Under the pieces are notes generated by a model. That model made no database searches and was not told the origin of the DNA. It saw only the letters and a program-made list of their open reading frames with translations. From positions 77,648,679-77,712,678 of the forward strand of contig CM035166.1 in NCBI GenBank assembly GCA_020205615.1: 64,000 nt of DNA, written 5' to 3'. Of this stretch, positions 30,682 to 42,540 are shown one piece after another. The position numbers and the translations under genes are program-made. Every line of letters begins with the position of its first letter. The first letter of the stretch is position 1. The DNA is from Panax quinquefolius (taxonomy: Eukaryota; Streptophyta; Magnoliopsida; Apiales; Araliaceae).

Positions 30682-31757
30682 ATGAATAACAACAATGACG
30701 CCAATGCTAACCCTGTTCAGCAATTGGTGAACCTATTAGCCGGAGCAATTAACAATCAACCACAAGCTCCACCAAACACATCATTTAAGGATTTCAAGGC
30801 GGTGGGACCGCCAGAGTTTTAAGGTTCCATAAACCCAATCGAAGCTCAAACATGGGTTATGGAGATGGAGAAGGTGTTTGACATCGCTAGAGTAAGGGAA
30901 GACCGAAGAAGACCCGCATATCTGACATTTATCTTTGAAGTCTGAAGCCGATTATTGGTGGCGAGCAAACAAAGTAAATGGGGGAGGAGAAGGTGTAATA
31001 ACTTTGGGAGAGATTCAAGGAGATGTTTTTGAGATGTATTTTTCGACGACCGATTCATGAAATCAAATGGAAGTTCAGTTTTAGGAGTTGAAATAGGGGA
31101 GTATGTCCGTAGCAGATTATGCAACAAGGTTCAATGAGTTGGCTAGGTTCGCCACATACCAAGTACATACTGATGAGAGGAAAAGCGAAGCGTTTGACGG
31201 GGAATGAAAAGCCTGGTTGTATAGCAAGGTGTCAATGTTTCAATTGAACACTTTTGCTGGAGTGTTAGAAAAGGCCATACTCGCTGAGGGTGGAAGCGAT
31301 GCGGTAACTAAATATAATCAGGATCAGAAAAAGAAAAAGAGTTAGAATGAAGGAGTTAACAAGACTGATGGAAGTAGCACGAGAGGTAGTAATAATCAGA
31401 AGAGAAAGTGGACTGATAACTCGTCAGCTGGAAATCAACAAGGAGGGCAGAAGAAGAAGATCAAAGCGTTCCAAACTTGCGAAAAAGCTCATCTAGGAGT
31501 TTGCATGAAGGGAAAATGAGTGTGCTACAATTATGGTCAGGAAGGCCATATAGAACCTAACTGTCCTAACCCAAAGAAGGGTGCATGTTTCACTTGTGGC
31601 TCAAAGGATCATCTTGCAAGGGATTGTCCTAAGAAGGGATCTGGAGGGACGGGATCAGGAGGGAATAGAGGAAACAGTGGTGGAAGCACTCTGACTATCG
31701 CAGGACCAACTACAACCAACCGACCGACTTCCAGAACATTCAACATGACAGTATAGG
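30682..31757 (+). pseudogene. Chr-2 gag
   Basis: It starts at ATG 30682 (MNNNNDANANPVQQLVNLLAG). The family segment FKDFKAVGPPEF is followed by an in-frame TAA at ~30820, then INPIEAQTWVMEMEKVFD. Frameshifts follow around 30930-31200; MSVADYATRFNELARFATY is readable at 31102-31160. The nucleic-acid-binding end has a degraded CEKAHLGVC knuckle (31478 on), then CYNYGQEGHIEPNC (second Cys replaced by Tyr) and an intact CFTCGSKDHLARDC, then a Gly/Ser-rich tail. Intact gag in this group is about 350-400 residues, so this copy is nearly full length but broken. Confidence 0.85.
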
Positions 31758-32300
31758 ATGTAGTGCAGTCTCGTGATGTGGTGTCAGGTATCATTCCAAT
31801 CAATAAAGTTAATGCTTATGTATTATTTGATTCGGGTGCTACTTGTTCATTTATATCCGATGACTTTGCTGAGAACTTAGAATTGCTTAAAGACAAGTTA
31901 GAATACCCCATGAACATAGAAATTGCGAATAAAATCATCATCCTGTTAAAATGCGTGCATAAGAAGCTGTAGAGTGGATATTAAGGGTAATATCATGAAC
32001 GTAGATCTTATCCCTATTCGACTTGGAGAATTTGACGTTATTTTGGGTATGGACTGGTTATCCAATTATGGGGCGGTAATTAACTGCCAAAAGAAGCGTA
32101 TTAACCTTATGACTCCGTCAAAAGTTGTGTTTTATGGTAGCAAGTCGCCTAGACAAGCGAGTTGTCTGATGACGATACAGGCCAGGAGGTTGTTAAGGCA
32201 AGGCTGTGTAGGATATCTAGCTTACATAGTCGATAGTCGTAAAGAGAATCCGAAAATAGAGGAGATACCAGTAGTGGAAGATTTCGTAGATGTATTTCCG
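31758..32300 (+). pseudogene. Chr-2 aspartic protease
   Basis: The catalytic loop YVLFDSGATCSFIS (Asp-Ser-Gly) is in the 31763-31972 frame; a stop just after KKL is followed by a new frame carrying LIPIRLGEFDVILGMDWL, the conserved second half. The active-site triad is intact; only the stop between the halves breaks it. Confidence 0.85.
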
Positions 32301-33240
32301 GATGATTTTCCAGGACTTCCTCCAGATAGAGCAGTTGAATTTGTGATAGATTTGGCTCCAGGAACGGCCCCAATATCGAAGGCACCGTACCGAATGACAC
32401 AGGTAGAGATGAAAGAACTGATGGTTCAACAACAAGAATTACTGGACAAGAAGTATATCCAACCAAACGTATCACGTGGGGAGCGCCGGTTTTATTTGTG
32501 AAGAAGAAGGATGGGACAATGCGGCTCTGCTTCGACTATAGAGAACTGAATAAGGTCACAATTAAAAATAGATATCCATTAACGCGAATTAACGATCTGT
32601 TTGATCAGTTAAAGGGAGCAAGATACTTTTCAAAGATAGACTTGAGGAGTGGTTATCATCAACTGAAGGTGAGACCAGAGGATGTACCGAAGACATCGTT
32701 CAGAACACGATACGGTCACTACGAATTTTTGGTAATGTCATTTGGTCTAACGAATGCTCCTGCAGCATTTATGGGCTTAATGAATGGAGTGTTCAAGCTG
32801 TTTTGGACAAATTCTTAGTGGTATTTATAGATGATATTTTGGTATATTCAAAAACCAAAGAAGAACATGAAGAGCATTTGAGGGTGACGTTAGAGACATT
32901 GAGGAGGGAGAAGTTGTATGCCAAGTTTTTGAAATGTGAATTCTGGATTGAAAGAGTACAATTTCTTGGACATGTGATCGATAGGGACGGAATTTCGGTG
33001 GATCCTTCCAAAGTCGAAGCTGTGATTAACTGGGATCAGCCGAAGACACCGTCGGAAGTAAGAAGTTTTCTTGGATTGGCAGGTTATTACAGAAGATTCA
33101 TTCAGGATTTTTCCAAGATCGCAACTTCGTTGACGAAAGTGAAATTTGTTTGGACGGAGAAGTGTGAGGAAAGCTTTCAAGAATTAAAGAAGAGGTTGAG
33201 TTCAGCACCTGTGTTATCTCTTCCGGATGATACATGAAAT
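32300..33240 (+). pseudogene. Chr-2 reverse transcriptase
   Basis: The palm and fingers are nearly complete across three frames. DFVDVFPDDFPGLPP and [13 protein letters not shown] are at 32280-32400; [20 protein letters not shown] is at 32498 on; [13 protein letters not shown] and [12 protein letters not shown] follow to 32780. A shift then leads to 32803-33237 with the catalytic FIDDILVYS and [12 protein letters not shown]. Two frameshifts and one stop separate the pieces. All catalytic Asp residues are present. Confidence 0.9.
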
Positions 33241-33726
33241 TTTGTGGTTTATAGTGATGCATCACATAAAGGACTTGGATGTGTGCTTATGCAGAACGGC
33301 AGAGTCATTGCGTATGCATCATGACAATTGAAGGATTATGAGAAGGGGTATCCGACCCATGACTTGGAGTTAGCTGCAGTGGTTTTTGCTTTGAAAATCT
33401 GGAGGCACTATCTCTATGGGGAGAAGTGTGAAATATATATAGACCACAATAGTCTGAAATATATTTTTACACAGAAAGACTTGAACATGCGCCAAAGAAG
33501 GTGGTTGGAGTTAATTAAGGACTATGATTGTGAGATTCTATACCATCCGGGTAAGGAAAACGTAGTTGCCGACGCCTTAAGTAGAAAGGGTCGGGAGAAA
33601 TTGATGATGTTGACCGCTAAGGAGGAGCTAATTTCTGCAATGGAAAAGCTGGAATTGAAAGTAAAGTATCCTATGGAGATTGATGAGAAGTCATTTTGGA
33701 TGCAATCTGGTATGCAACTCTCTTAG
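33240..33726 (+). pseudogene. Chr-2 RNase H
   Basis: FVVYSDASHKGLGCVLMQ comes directly after a stop at 33235-33237, then a TGA at 33322. The 33328-33726 frame carries [41 protein letters not shown] and [11 protein letters not shown]. The catalytic Asp, Glu, Asp, Asp set is visible. Confidence 0.85.
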
Positions 33727-33779
33727 ATAAAGTTAAGGAGGCTCAACTTGGGATGACGAATTTAAAAAGGTGAAAAAGA

Positions 33780-35155
33780 AGATATCCGAAGGAATCGAAT
33801 CAAGATTCAAGATGGATAAGGAAGGAATACTTAGATTTGAGAATAGAATTTGGGTACCGCCACTTGATACGAGAGATTAAGGAAGAAATTTTGAAGCGAG
33901 GCTCACAACTCAAGATATTCGATTCACCTGGTAGTACCAAGAGATGTACCAAGATCTTCGACAACATTTACGGTGGCCAAATTTGAAACGAGAGGTTGCG
34001 AGAATGTTTGCCAAGTGTCGACATGTCGAGAAAGTGAAAGCGAACATCGGAGACTAAGTGGGTTACTACAACCTTTAGATTCGAATGGGAAATGGGAACA
34101 TATTACGATGGATTTCATGGTTGGCCTCCAAACAACTCGAAAAGGCTACGACACATGATATGGGTTATTGTTGACCGATTAATGAAAATCCATCCACACT
34201 TTCTTCCGATCAAAATCGATTCAACTTAGATCGGTTGGCAAGGTTATATGTGAAAGAGATTGTTTCAAGGCACGGAGTTCCGGTGCCAATTGTTTCAGAT
34301 AGAGATCCGCGCTTTACGTCAAACTTTTGGAAACGTCTACAAGAATGCATGGGAACACAATTACGAATGAGCACGACATATCACCCACAGATGGATGGAC
34401 AGAGTGAAAGAATAATTTAGACATTAGAAGACATGTTAAGAGCTTGTATAATGGACTTTAAAGGAAATTGGGATGACCATCTACCACTTTCGTGAGTTTA
34501 AATTACAATAACATTACCACGCTAGTATTGGCATGCCTCCTTATGAAGCGTTATACGGCAGAAAGTGCAAAACTCTGCTATACTGGGATGAAGTTGGCGA
34601 AAGACAATTACTAGGTCCAGAATTGGTTCAACAAACAACAGAAATAGTCAAAGTGATCCGAACAAGATTGATAGCAGCCCAAGATAGAAAGAAGAAATAC
34701 GTCGATCCACACCGTAAGAATGTTGAGTTTGAACTGGGTAGTTATGTGTTCTTAAAGGTCTCTCCCTGGAAGGGAAAGATCAGGTTCGAAAAGAAAGGGA
34801 AATTAAGCTCATGATTCATTGGACCCTTTGAAGTTCTGCGAAGGGTCGGAGAGGTTGCATATGAGGTAGCCTTACCTCCAACTCTAGAGAATATCCACAA
34901 TGTTTTCCATGTCTCAGTTCTATGATCCTACAAACCTGACTACAAGCACGTGATTGAATATGAACCCCTACATTTTGACAAAGACATATCTTACGAAGAA
35001 ATTCTTGTTCAGATTGTCGACCGAAAATAGCAAGTTCTAAAAAATAAAGTAATACCTCCTGTTAAGGTAATTTGGAGGAACCACAACGCTGAAGAAGCAA
35101 CGTGGGAACTCGAAGAGAATATGATGAAGAATTATCCTCATTTATTTACTTAGAT
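33780..35155 (+). pseudogene. Chr-2 integrase and chromodomain
   Basis: The HHCC zinc region is ruined by shifts (33880-34030). The core has [41 protein letters not shown] and [13 protein letters not shown] (34235-34420), so the catalytic Asp, Asp and Glu are all readable. ASIGMPPYEALYGRKCKTLLYWDEVGE then begins the C-terminal frame 34533-34814. The end shows FIGPFEVLRRVGEVAYEVALPP, NVFHVSVL, SYEEILVQIVDRK and VIPPVKVIWRNHNAEEATWELEE, the Tekay-type chromodomain. It is not functional. Confidence 0.85.
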
Positions 35156-35184
35156 TAGTATAAGCGATTCTGGGGACAAAATCT

Positions 35185-35261
35185 TTGTAAGGGGGGGATG
35201 TAACGTGACGAATTATTTGAGTCGTGATTCTGAGGACAAAATCCTTTTAAGGGGGGAAAGA
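35185..35261 (+). other. Chr-2 polypurine tract, preceded by a duplicate
   Basis: The functional tract AAGGGGGGAAAG (35249-35260) abuts the LTR start at 35262. A second copy, AAGGGGGGGATG, lies 60 bp upstream (35189-35200), each preceded by GATTCTG(G/A)GGACAAAATC. Confidence 0.85.
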
Positions 35262-38006
35262 TGTGACAACCGAGATTTTGTAATTTAATTTTAATATTTA
35301 TTGGATTAAATAAATATTTTTTGATGAATTAATTATTAGATTAAATAATTAATTGATGAAATTGTAGTAGATTAATTTAATTATATGTGTTATATTTATT
35401 AAATTAATGTGAAAATTTTTTATTTATTTATGTGAAATTAAATGAAATATTTAATAAGCATAATGTTATTTTAATTAATTTAATAATTAATTAGAGATTT
35501 AATAATTTGACATAATTAATAAATGAGAAATTTAATTATGTGACTATATAAATTAATGAGAAATTATTATATGTTATTTAAAATAAATTAAATAAGACAT
35601 TTGATTTATTGTGCAATTGGGCGTGACACGATTTAAACTATATTATAAAAGTTTTATTAAATTAAATGAGAATAAGCCTTTTAAGGCTAGCCAAACATGG
35701 CATTAGTGGAGGTTGAGGGCAGTTAACCCATGATGGGTAACTGACCTCCACAACGCGTCATTTTTTATTTTTTATTATATACGTCTTCTTCTTCTTCTTC
35801 ATTTTTCTAAGTTTAACAAAGGAAATCACAAAGAGAATTAAGAATTTTGAGGGAATTGTGAATTGTGTGATTGATTGAGAAAGGTTTCATCTCTTCTATC
35901 TACACTACGCTGTGAGTAATCTCTTCAACCCAATTTTATTTACGTTGTTTATACTTTATATGAAAATATACTGCAAGTCTCTATAATTGAAAAATTAATA
36001 ACTTATGTGTTTATATATGGTATATATAATCATAATATGTTTCATTATCATATATGTATGTTTCATAACATTAATTTCATTCAAACATGTTATAAATCGA
36101 TTTATGAAGTTATTGAGTATAAGTTTCATATGTATGGCCCTTATGTGAATTTGTATGCTACAAATTATTGTTTAATTTGAAATTTAAGGGCAGATTATGT
36201 TATCACATGTTAAAACGAAGAAATTGAACTTCGAATGGATGGATTTGGTGTCATAACGAATCCGTGGTGTTAATTTTTATGTTTTACGTTCAAAACCTTC
36301 AAGAACATCAAGAACAGTGAAAATTACATGTTTTAATTTTGTGATTATGTGTTTTAATTCGTTGAAATCACTATATAAAGGTTGGGTAACGATTATGTAC
36401 GAATTCTAGTATGTGGGTATGCTTAATTTGATGAATTTAATGATCATGTAGTGATAATTTTTCCTGATTCTGTGTTCTTCGCGAACTGGAAATTCAGAAA
36501 CTGGAGTTTCGCGCCGCGACGCCAACTCCATGCCTAATTCTGTAGTATGCATGATTACTTAATGCATAATTGCAGTCTCAAGTCAAGCCATGAATGATGC
36601 CATATAAGCTAAGACCTAAGTATAAAAGTGGTAAAAATATCCGAAATCTGAATTTTTTTAAGTATTGAAGTATAGAAATGTGATAGTAACCAAATCTAAG
36701 GAACATAAAATTATGTTAGACGTACAATGAGACATTAAGATAAATTCTTAACATGTTAATAACACAATTACGTGCGAATTGAATTATTGAACACATAGTT
36801 AGCTTATTGTTCATAAAGTGTAAATTATGTGTCAATGAATGTAGTAATTTGGTTAAGTATGGTCCTAATCAAAGTTAGACAAAGAGAATGAACTTGTGAT
36901 GACTAGTTACATTATAATTAACTGGTATGTAGGATTAAATGGTATGTAGGATTAAATCGAATTAATGTATAATCTAACGTGTAATCTACAAGAGCAAAGT
37001 TTCCTAACCCTACTCGTTATCTTTATATGAGCTTATAAGTTGTCTCTTTACATCGAGAAAATTCTCGTTATTATTGATCAAGTACATTTTATTATATTAA
37101 AATGTATTAATCTTTCAAAGTATGATTCTGCTATACAATAATTATTCTATTATATACCTTTTGAGATTGCTATTCAATTTTAAATTATCAGTTACTATTG
37201 AACTTTGTTAGACTAGTGAACCCTTAATGATTCGACTAGTCCATAGTTGATGAGCATTCTAAATTTCAGAACCCTTGATGAATTGTCCAAACCAAACTTC
37301 CTTTGGTGCGGACTCTAATGTCAAACTAAGATGAACAACCCTGTATAGGGGATTACTTATGCGTTAGCGTTAAGATATTTTGCACAGTATGGTACTAAGG
37401 GTTGATCCCCCTAAGTACGAGAAGAAGAGTCCATAGTCTTATGACTATTACAAGTTTCAAGTATAAACACTTGACAACTTAGGACATAGTTAAAGGTCTT
37501 ATGACCCTCAGAAGTTCTTTTGTTTCTTGTTATTCATTCTTGATTCAAAAGCTGAGTTTTCATGTTTCAGAAGCCTTTGATTTATTCGAATGTTATTATT
37601 TCTTTGTTATATTGTTATACTTATGGGCAATCGTGCTCACTCTTGCATAATAATAACATTGCACTTAAGAACAAAAGATCAGACGAGCCTTCCACTAGTA
37701 AAGGCAAGGGTAAAGTTAACAAATGAGGAAGACTTGTTGTTATTTAAGACTTGATGTGTATTTATTTATAGACATAATGTTATTTAAGACTTGTTATTGT
37801 TTACGATTCCGCACAGATGTTTAAGGTTAGAGTGACCTGGGATTGTATTTTATGCAGATGATGTAACCCCATAAGGGGAGATTTATTTATTTAATTCTAT
37901 CTATTGCATGGTTTGCTTTTAATTATGGGTAGATAGATAGATGATATTTGTACAGTGAACCCCAAATCCTGCGAAAACGGAAGTACCAGGATTTGGGGGT
38001 GTCATA
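35262..38006 (+). repeat. Chr-2 3' LTR
   Basis: 2745 bp from TGTGACAACC to GTGTCATA. It aligns with the 5' LTR throughout except the block at ~36477-36660. Confidence 0.95.
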
Positions 38007-38011
38007 ATTTG
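38007..38011 (+). other. Target-site duplication of Chr-2
   Basis: ATTTG here pairs with GTTTG at 26664-26668. Tek-3 (minus strand, ~57764) has a single ATTTG at the same spot. Confidence 0.85.
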
Positions 38012-38014
38012 AAA

Positions 38015-39180
38015 ATGGCATCTGAAAATGTTGAGATCAGCAATAAAACACATGAGACCGTTGAGTCACCAACGATCAATACCCAGGATAATGTGCAACA
38101 AGAAGACAATAATCATCAGGTTAATAACAACACCGATCAAATGATGAACGATGGAATGTTCAGAGGCTTTATGCAATTCATGCAACATCAGGTAAGAGAG
38201 ACTCATGTTCAAAATATAGGTGGAAATAATGGCAAACCACGGTCGGTCACCGCTAAGCAGTTCAAGGAGCTGCGACCACCGAAGTTTTTGAGAAAGCCAG
38301 AACCACTTAAGGCGAAGACGTGGTTAAAGCAGATCACCAAGATATTTGATGTCTAGGGATGCTTCAAGGAGCAAAAAGTTTCATTTGCCACCTTTATGTT
38401 GCGTGAAGAGGCGACATCGGTGAGAATCAGAAAACGCACTCCCGACTGGCCTTTTCAAGATGTCTTGGGAAAAGTTCCAAGAGTTGTTCAACGATAAGTA
38501 CTTTCCTGAAAGTATTCGTCACATGAAGGAGGTGGAGTTTATCAGGTTAGAGCAAAATAATATGACCGTGTCACAATACGAGGCTAAATTTGCAAAGTTA
38601 TCCCGGTTTGCATCCCATTTGGTCGATAATGAGGAGCGAATAACGCGAATGTTTTTGCGAGGTTTGAAACCCAATATACGTCAATACCTCATTTCTCACA
38701 AACTTTGTTTATATTCAGATGTTGTGAATAGGGTTCAGTTATTGGAGCGCGATAATGAGTCAGCACAACCAAAAGGTAATGAACAACAACACGATAATAA
38801 TCATACTGGTGGCAACGACCATCGGAACAATGATAACCATCGTGGGGTAAATTATCATGCCAAGAATGGTAACCACTTCAGTGGTAATCATGGCCAAGAT
38901 AATAGAAGTGGAAATTTCAAGAAGAGAAGGTTCAATAATGATGGAAGGACAGCAGCACCGACACCTGTTTCAAAGGAAGAAGAACGACCACCGGTCGTAT
39001 GTTTCAAATGCGGACATGAGGGACACATTCGTCCAAACTGTACGCAACAACCCAAAGCTTGTTTTAATTGTGGAAGAAAAGGTCACCTAGCTTGATTTTG
39101 TCGTGTAGTGAAGTCAAGTTCAGCTGGGATAGTGACGCTAAAGGATGTCCCAGACAAGTTAAAGCCGGTAGTTTAAGTGA
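38015..39180 (+). pseudogene. Tek-1 gag
   Basis: ATG at 38015 (MASENVEISNKTHETVES) is shared with Tek-3 (MTSENVEISN). The first frame reads to 38356 with KQFKELRPPKFLRK and AKTWLKQITKIFDV, then a stop. A short decayed stretch is followed by the long frame 38460-39095: FQELFNDKYFPE, NNMTVSQYEAKFAKLSRFA, an Asn/His/Gly-rich linker, an intact knuckle CFKCGHEGHIRPNC, and a second knuckle whose final part is cut by TGA before FC. Only ~190 bp separate it from the primer site once Chr-2 is discounted, so there is no extra ORF here. Confidence 0.9.
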
Positions 39181-39184
39181 GAGC

Positions 39185-39570
39185 GTTTATTGAGGAACCC
39201 GAACGAGGTTATTACAGGTAAGTTAATCATAAACTTTTGCGAAGTCTATACCTTATTAGATACCGGTTCTACCCATTCTTTTATCTCTCTTGCTTGCACT
39301 CAACGTTTAAATTTAACCCCAGAGAAGTTAGACTTTGACTTATTGGTTGAAACTTCGTTAGTAGAAGCCTTCGTTAACTCCACTGTTTATAAATCTTGTT
39401 GATTTAAATCGACACTTTCACGTTAGTTGTCGATCTTATCTCTATGAAAATACTTGCCTTTGATGTGATTTTAGGAATCGATTGGTTAATTACTCATCAA
39501 GCTTTTCGTAAGGTTGTTAGCTTTCATATTCCTAACCAACCTGTTATGCGAATTTAAGCAACCAAACCAC
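39185..39570 (+). pseudogene. Tek-1 protease
   Basis: Frame 39190-39402 carries NPNEVITGKLIIN and the catalytic loop YTLLDTGSTHSFIS. The second half (ILAFDVILGIDWL-like, 39450-39490) lies in another frame after a stop at the end of YKSC. Aligns with Tek-3 protease. Confidence 0.85.
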
Positions 39571-39716
39571 TAAAGTCAATCATTGTCATATCAAGCCATA
39601 AGTAAAGAGCCCCGGTCCTTTCGTTGTTGACTTCCTTGTGTGGAATGCACTGAAGCCAGACTTTCTGTAGGGGACATTGTGAATGACGATGACAAGTTGA
39701 TAAGTATCAATGTGGT

Positions 39717-40262
39717 ATGTTTTCCAAGTCTTGGATGAGAGTCACAATTTTGAATGATATTTCTATTGTTAATAAATTTCCTGACGTATTCTTGAAGACT
39801 TCCTGGCCTACCCCAGAGTGTGAAATCGAATTTTGTATTGACCCTAGTACAAAACCCATTTCTAAAGCCCTCAAATATTTCTTCAACCAAAAACGAACGT
39901 ATAATGCGCCAAAGACGTTGGCTCGAGCTGTTGATGATTATGATCGTACAATTCAATATCATTGTGGAAGAGCGAACGTGGTAGCTGACGCGTTGAGTAG
40001 AAGATCATATGCGTTTATAAGTGCGATGTTGTTAACACAAAAACCCATTTCGTATAACTTACAAATGATGAAGATAGAGTTAAAGACTTTAGGGACCCAT
40101 GGGAAGATAACGAATATACGAGTAGAACTGACTTTAGTCGATAATGTTAAAGCTACTAAAGCTACAGACCCGGAGCTGATGAATACGAGGAAGAAGGTTC
40201 AAGAGGGCGATATTTTAAAAGCAACAGTTGCTGAAGAGAGAAAATCTCAACCCTTGATTTAA
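39717..40262 (+). pseudogene. Tek-1 deletion fusion: RT start joined to RNase H end
   Basis: One open frame of 181 codons begins with the RT N-terminal segment (INVVNKFPDVF-like, EIEFCIDP, KPISKA) and passes at ~39870 directly into the RNase H end ([33 protein letters not shown]). The whole polymerase palm (about 1 kb in Tek-3, 54870-55940) is missing. It continues through the RNase H-integrase linker and stops at 40260, where a second deletion joins the linker to the integrase C-terminus. The open frame across the fusion is probably chance, because the flanking genes are broken. Confidence 0.8.
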
Positions 40263-40593
40263 TTGGCCCATTTGAAATCCTCTATCGAGTAGGAACTGTG
40301 GCATATAGACTCGTTTTACCGCCAAGTATGTCGCGTGTTCATAACATTTTTAACGTATCGATGTTACGTAAATATGTGGATGACCCGAACCACATTATTA
40401 AATTAAAACTAGGCGATATAGCAGAAGACTTAACGTATGAGGAGATACGTGTTAAAATATTGGATAAGGAGGATCGTATTCAACACTCAAAGGTTATACC
40501 TCAAGAGTTAGAATCTGGCGAAGTATCCTCATTTGTTCGGCATACCAGGTACGTACGTAAATTTCGAGGGCGAAATTTCATAAGGAGGGGAGA
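40262..40593 (+). pseudogene. Tek-1 integrase C-terminus with deleted chromodomain
   Basis: IGPFEILYRVGTVAYRLVLPPSMSRVHN and FNVSMLRKYV match Tek-3. After KVIPQ (40490-40503) the frame jumps to ELES, skipping the ~15-residue VKVLWRNH...EEMTW segment that forms the centre of the chromodomain in Tek-2 and Tek-3. The catalytic core and zinc domain are absent. Confidence 0.8.
40582..40593 (+). other. Tek-1 polypurine tract
   Basis: AAGGAGGGGAGA, one base before the LTR start TGTAAAATCCC. Confidence 0.85.
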
Positions 40594-41686
40594 TTGTAAA
40601 ATCCCAAATTTTACGAATAAAGATTTAATTTCCTCATTTTTTTTTTCAAAATTATGGTGTGGATTTGAGATAATGTTATAGTTGTGGGTAATATTTATAA
40701 ATTTTGAAAAGTATGCAAGTTGTTGTATAATATTTTTTTTGTTGGGGAATATCTGTACGACGGTACAATCATTGGTGGACCCCACAACAGAATTATTATC
40801 GGGTTGAGAAAACGACAAAAATATTTTTATGAAAATAACGGCGGAAGTTTTACCGTTAAAACTGTTGAACTACTCAGTAGTAAAAGTACAGTAATACGCG
40901 TGGTTGCATAGTAGCACACGATATTGATTATTGATGCTTACGTGAGAAGTCACTCAGTTTTGTTCAATTATTGCTACAGTAATTGCTGCATATCTCACAT
41001 TATTTGATTCATTTATTGTCAATATTTTATATATTATTAAATCAATAATTGAGATAACAAAGTTATTAATATTATTATTTGCAATATTAACGATGTCTGA
41101 AAGTTCTGTTAAGGAGAGGTTTGGTCACCTAATTGCGCATCAATAGGGAGAAATCCTTATTGGAAAGCCCCCTCTTTCCTGGGAACGACCTGGTCGATTA
41201 ATATTGTGAATTATAATAAAGGTGATAAGTTTTGTTTTATTATTATTATAAATGTAATAAAACGAAAAACTTTTTATATAAAAATGAATACTTTTATAGA
41301 GTTATTTGTTTTATTAGACTATAAATAGAATATATAATATTCTATTATGCATAATATTTGCATAGTAAATTTTTTTATATAAAATGTAATACTTTTATAA
41401 AGTTATTTGTTTTATTAGACTATAAATAGAATATATAATATTCTATTATGCATATGTTTGCATAAGTGTTTTTGCATAGTAAAATCTTTTTATATAAAAT
41501 GAGAATACTTTTATAAAGTTATTCGTTTTCTTAGATTATAAATAGAATATATTATATTTTATTTAAAAGATTTTGTTTTATTAGAATATTTTATTAATAC
41601 TGCATAGTAAATTAATATGGATCGTCCGTTATAAAGTAAATCAATCTGGACCGTTCATGAATTAGTTACTATTCAGTCTATTCTTC

Positions 41687-41694
41687 TATAAATA
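41687..41694 (+). promoter_or_regulatory. TATA box of the Tek-1 LTR
   Basis: CTATAAATAGAAG; the same box occurs in Tek-2 (44971) and Tek-3 (52639-52646, minus). A purine-rich GAGAGAAA stretch follows, as around plant retrotransposon transcription starts. Confidence 0.7.
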
Positions 41695-41885
41695 GAAGTT
41701 CATTCCTTCATTATTTCTTACGAATTCACTGAAACTCTAGAGAGAAAAATTATAGAGAGAAAGAAGAAAAGTATTCTGCTACTTCACTACTCCTATATCC
41801 AGTTTCTTTTAAGGTAAGGGATATTATTTGTTGTATTCGTAAGGGGTATTATTTCTTTCGTATTCATGAAGAGAACTTCATTATT

Positions 41886-42540
41886 CCATTCTTTATTATT
41901 ACATTGGAATAACTTTTGTACGCCGATCTCACCCTATACTTGGTGAAATTCTTACATTATTCCATTCTTTATTATTATGTTGGAATAACTTTTATCATGC
42001 CAAGTACCGCATACATGGTAAAATTCTTTTGTTATTCCATTCTTTATTCTTACATTGAAATAACTTTTGTATCATGCGGCCTACCCTATACTTGGTGAAA
42101 TTCTTCCGTTATTTCATTCTTTATTATTATGTTGAATAACTTATCTATCACGTAAGTACCGCATACATGGTGAAATTCTTACGTTATTCCATTCTTTATT
42201 ATTCATTTGGAACATCCCGCATCCGATGCGTTCTGTATGACACAGTTCCGTTATTTATTATTCTCATTGGAATATCCCGCTTCATGCGTTTACGCATTAC
42301 ACCGTTCCATTATTTATTATTACATTGAATATCATCGTATGCGTGCGTTTACGCATGACCTGGTTCCATTATTTATTATTCTATTAGAATAACCTGTCTG
42401 TGCGGTCTATCGCATGCATGGTGATTTCTTCTATTATTCCATTCTTTATTATTCTGTTGGAATAACATGTCTATGTGGATTATCACATGCATGGTGAATG
42501 ATCCTTTGTATTCATTCCTTATTAAATTTTGGAAATGATC
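41886..42540 (+). repeat. Hairpin-bearing tandem array in the Tek-1 LTR
   Basis: About ten units of 54-76 bp, each with a GTTATTCCA ... TGGAATAAC inverted pair around TTCTTTATTATT, then a variable stretch with CGCATACATGG or CGCATGCATGG. Confidence 0.85.

Larger units (their letters stand above)
26669..38006 (+). mobile_element. Chr-2, chromovirus with extra 5' ORF, nested in Tek-1
   Basis: Full-length insertion of 11.3 kb: two ~2.7-kb LTRs starting TGTGACAACCGAG, tRNA-Met primer site, an extra coiled-coil ORF, gag, protease, RT, RNase H, integrase and chromodomain, and a polypurine tract. Flanking 5-bp repeats GTTTG (26664-26668) and ATTTG (38007-38011) differ by one base; the empty site in Tek-3 reads ATTTG. 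LTRs end CACA (5') and CATA (3'). The coding region has many stops and shifts. It is a relative of Chr-1. Confidence 0.95.

Noticed and set aside
41886..42540. Regular repeats resembling a CRISPR array
   Set aside because: The repeats are imperfect, carry stems, and sit inside a eukaryotic LTR with no cas genes; spacers are themselves repeated.
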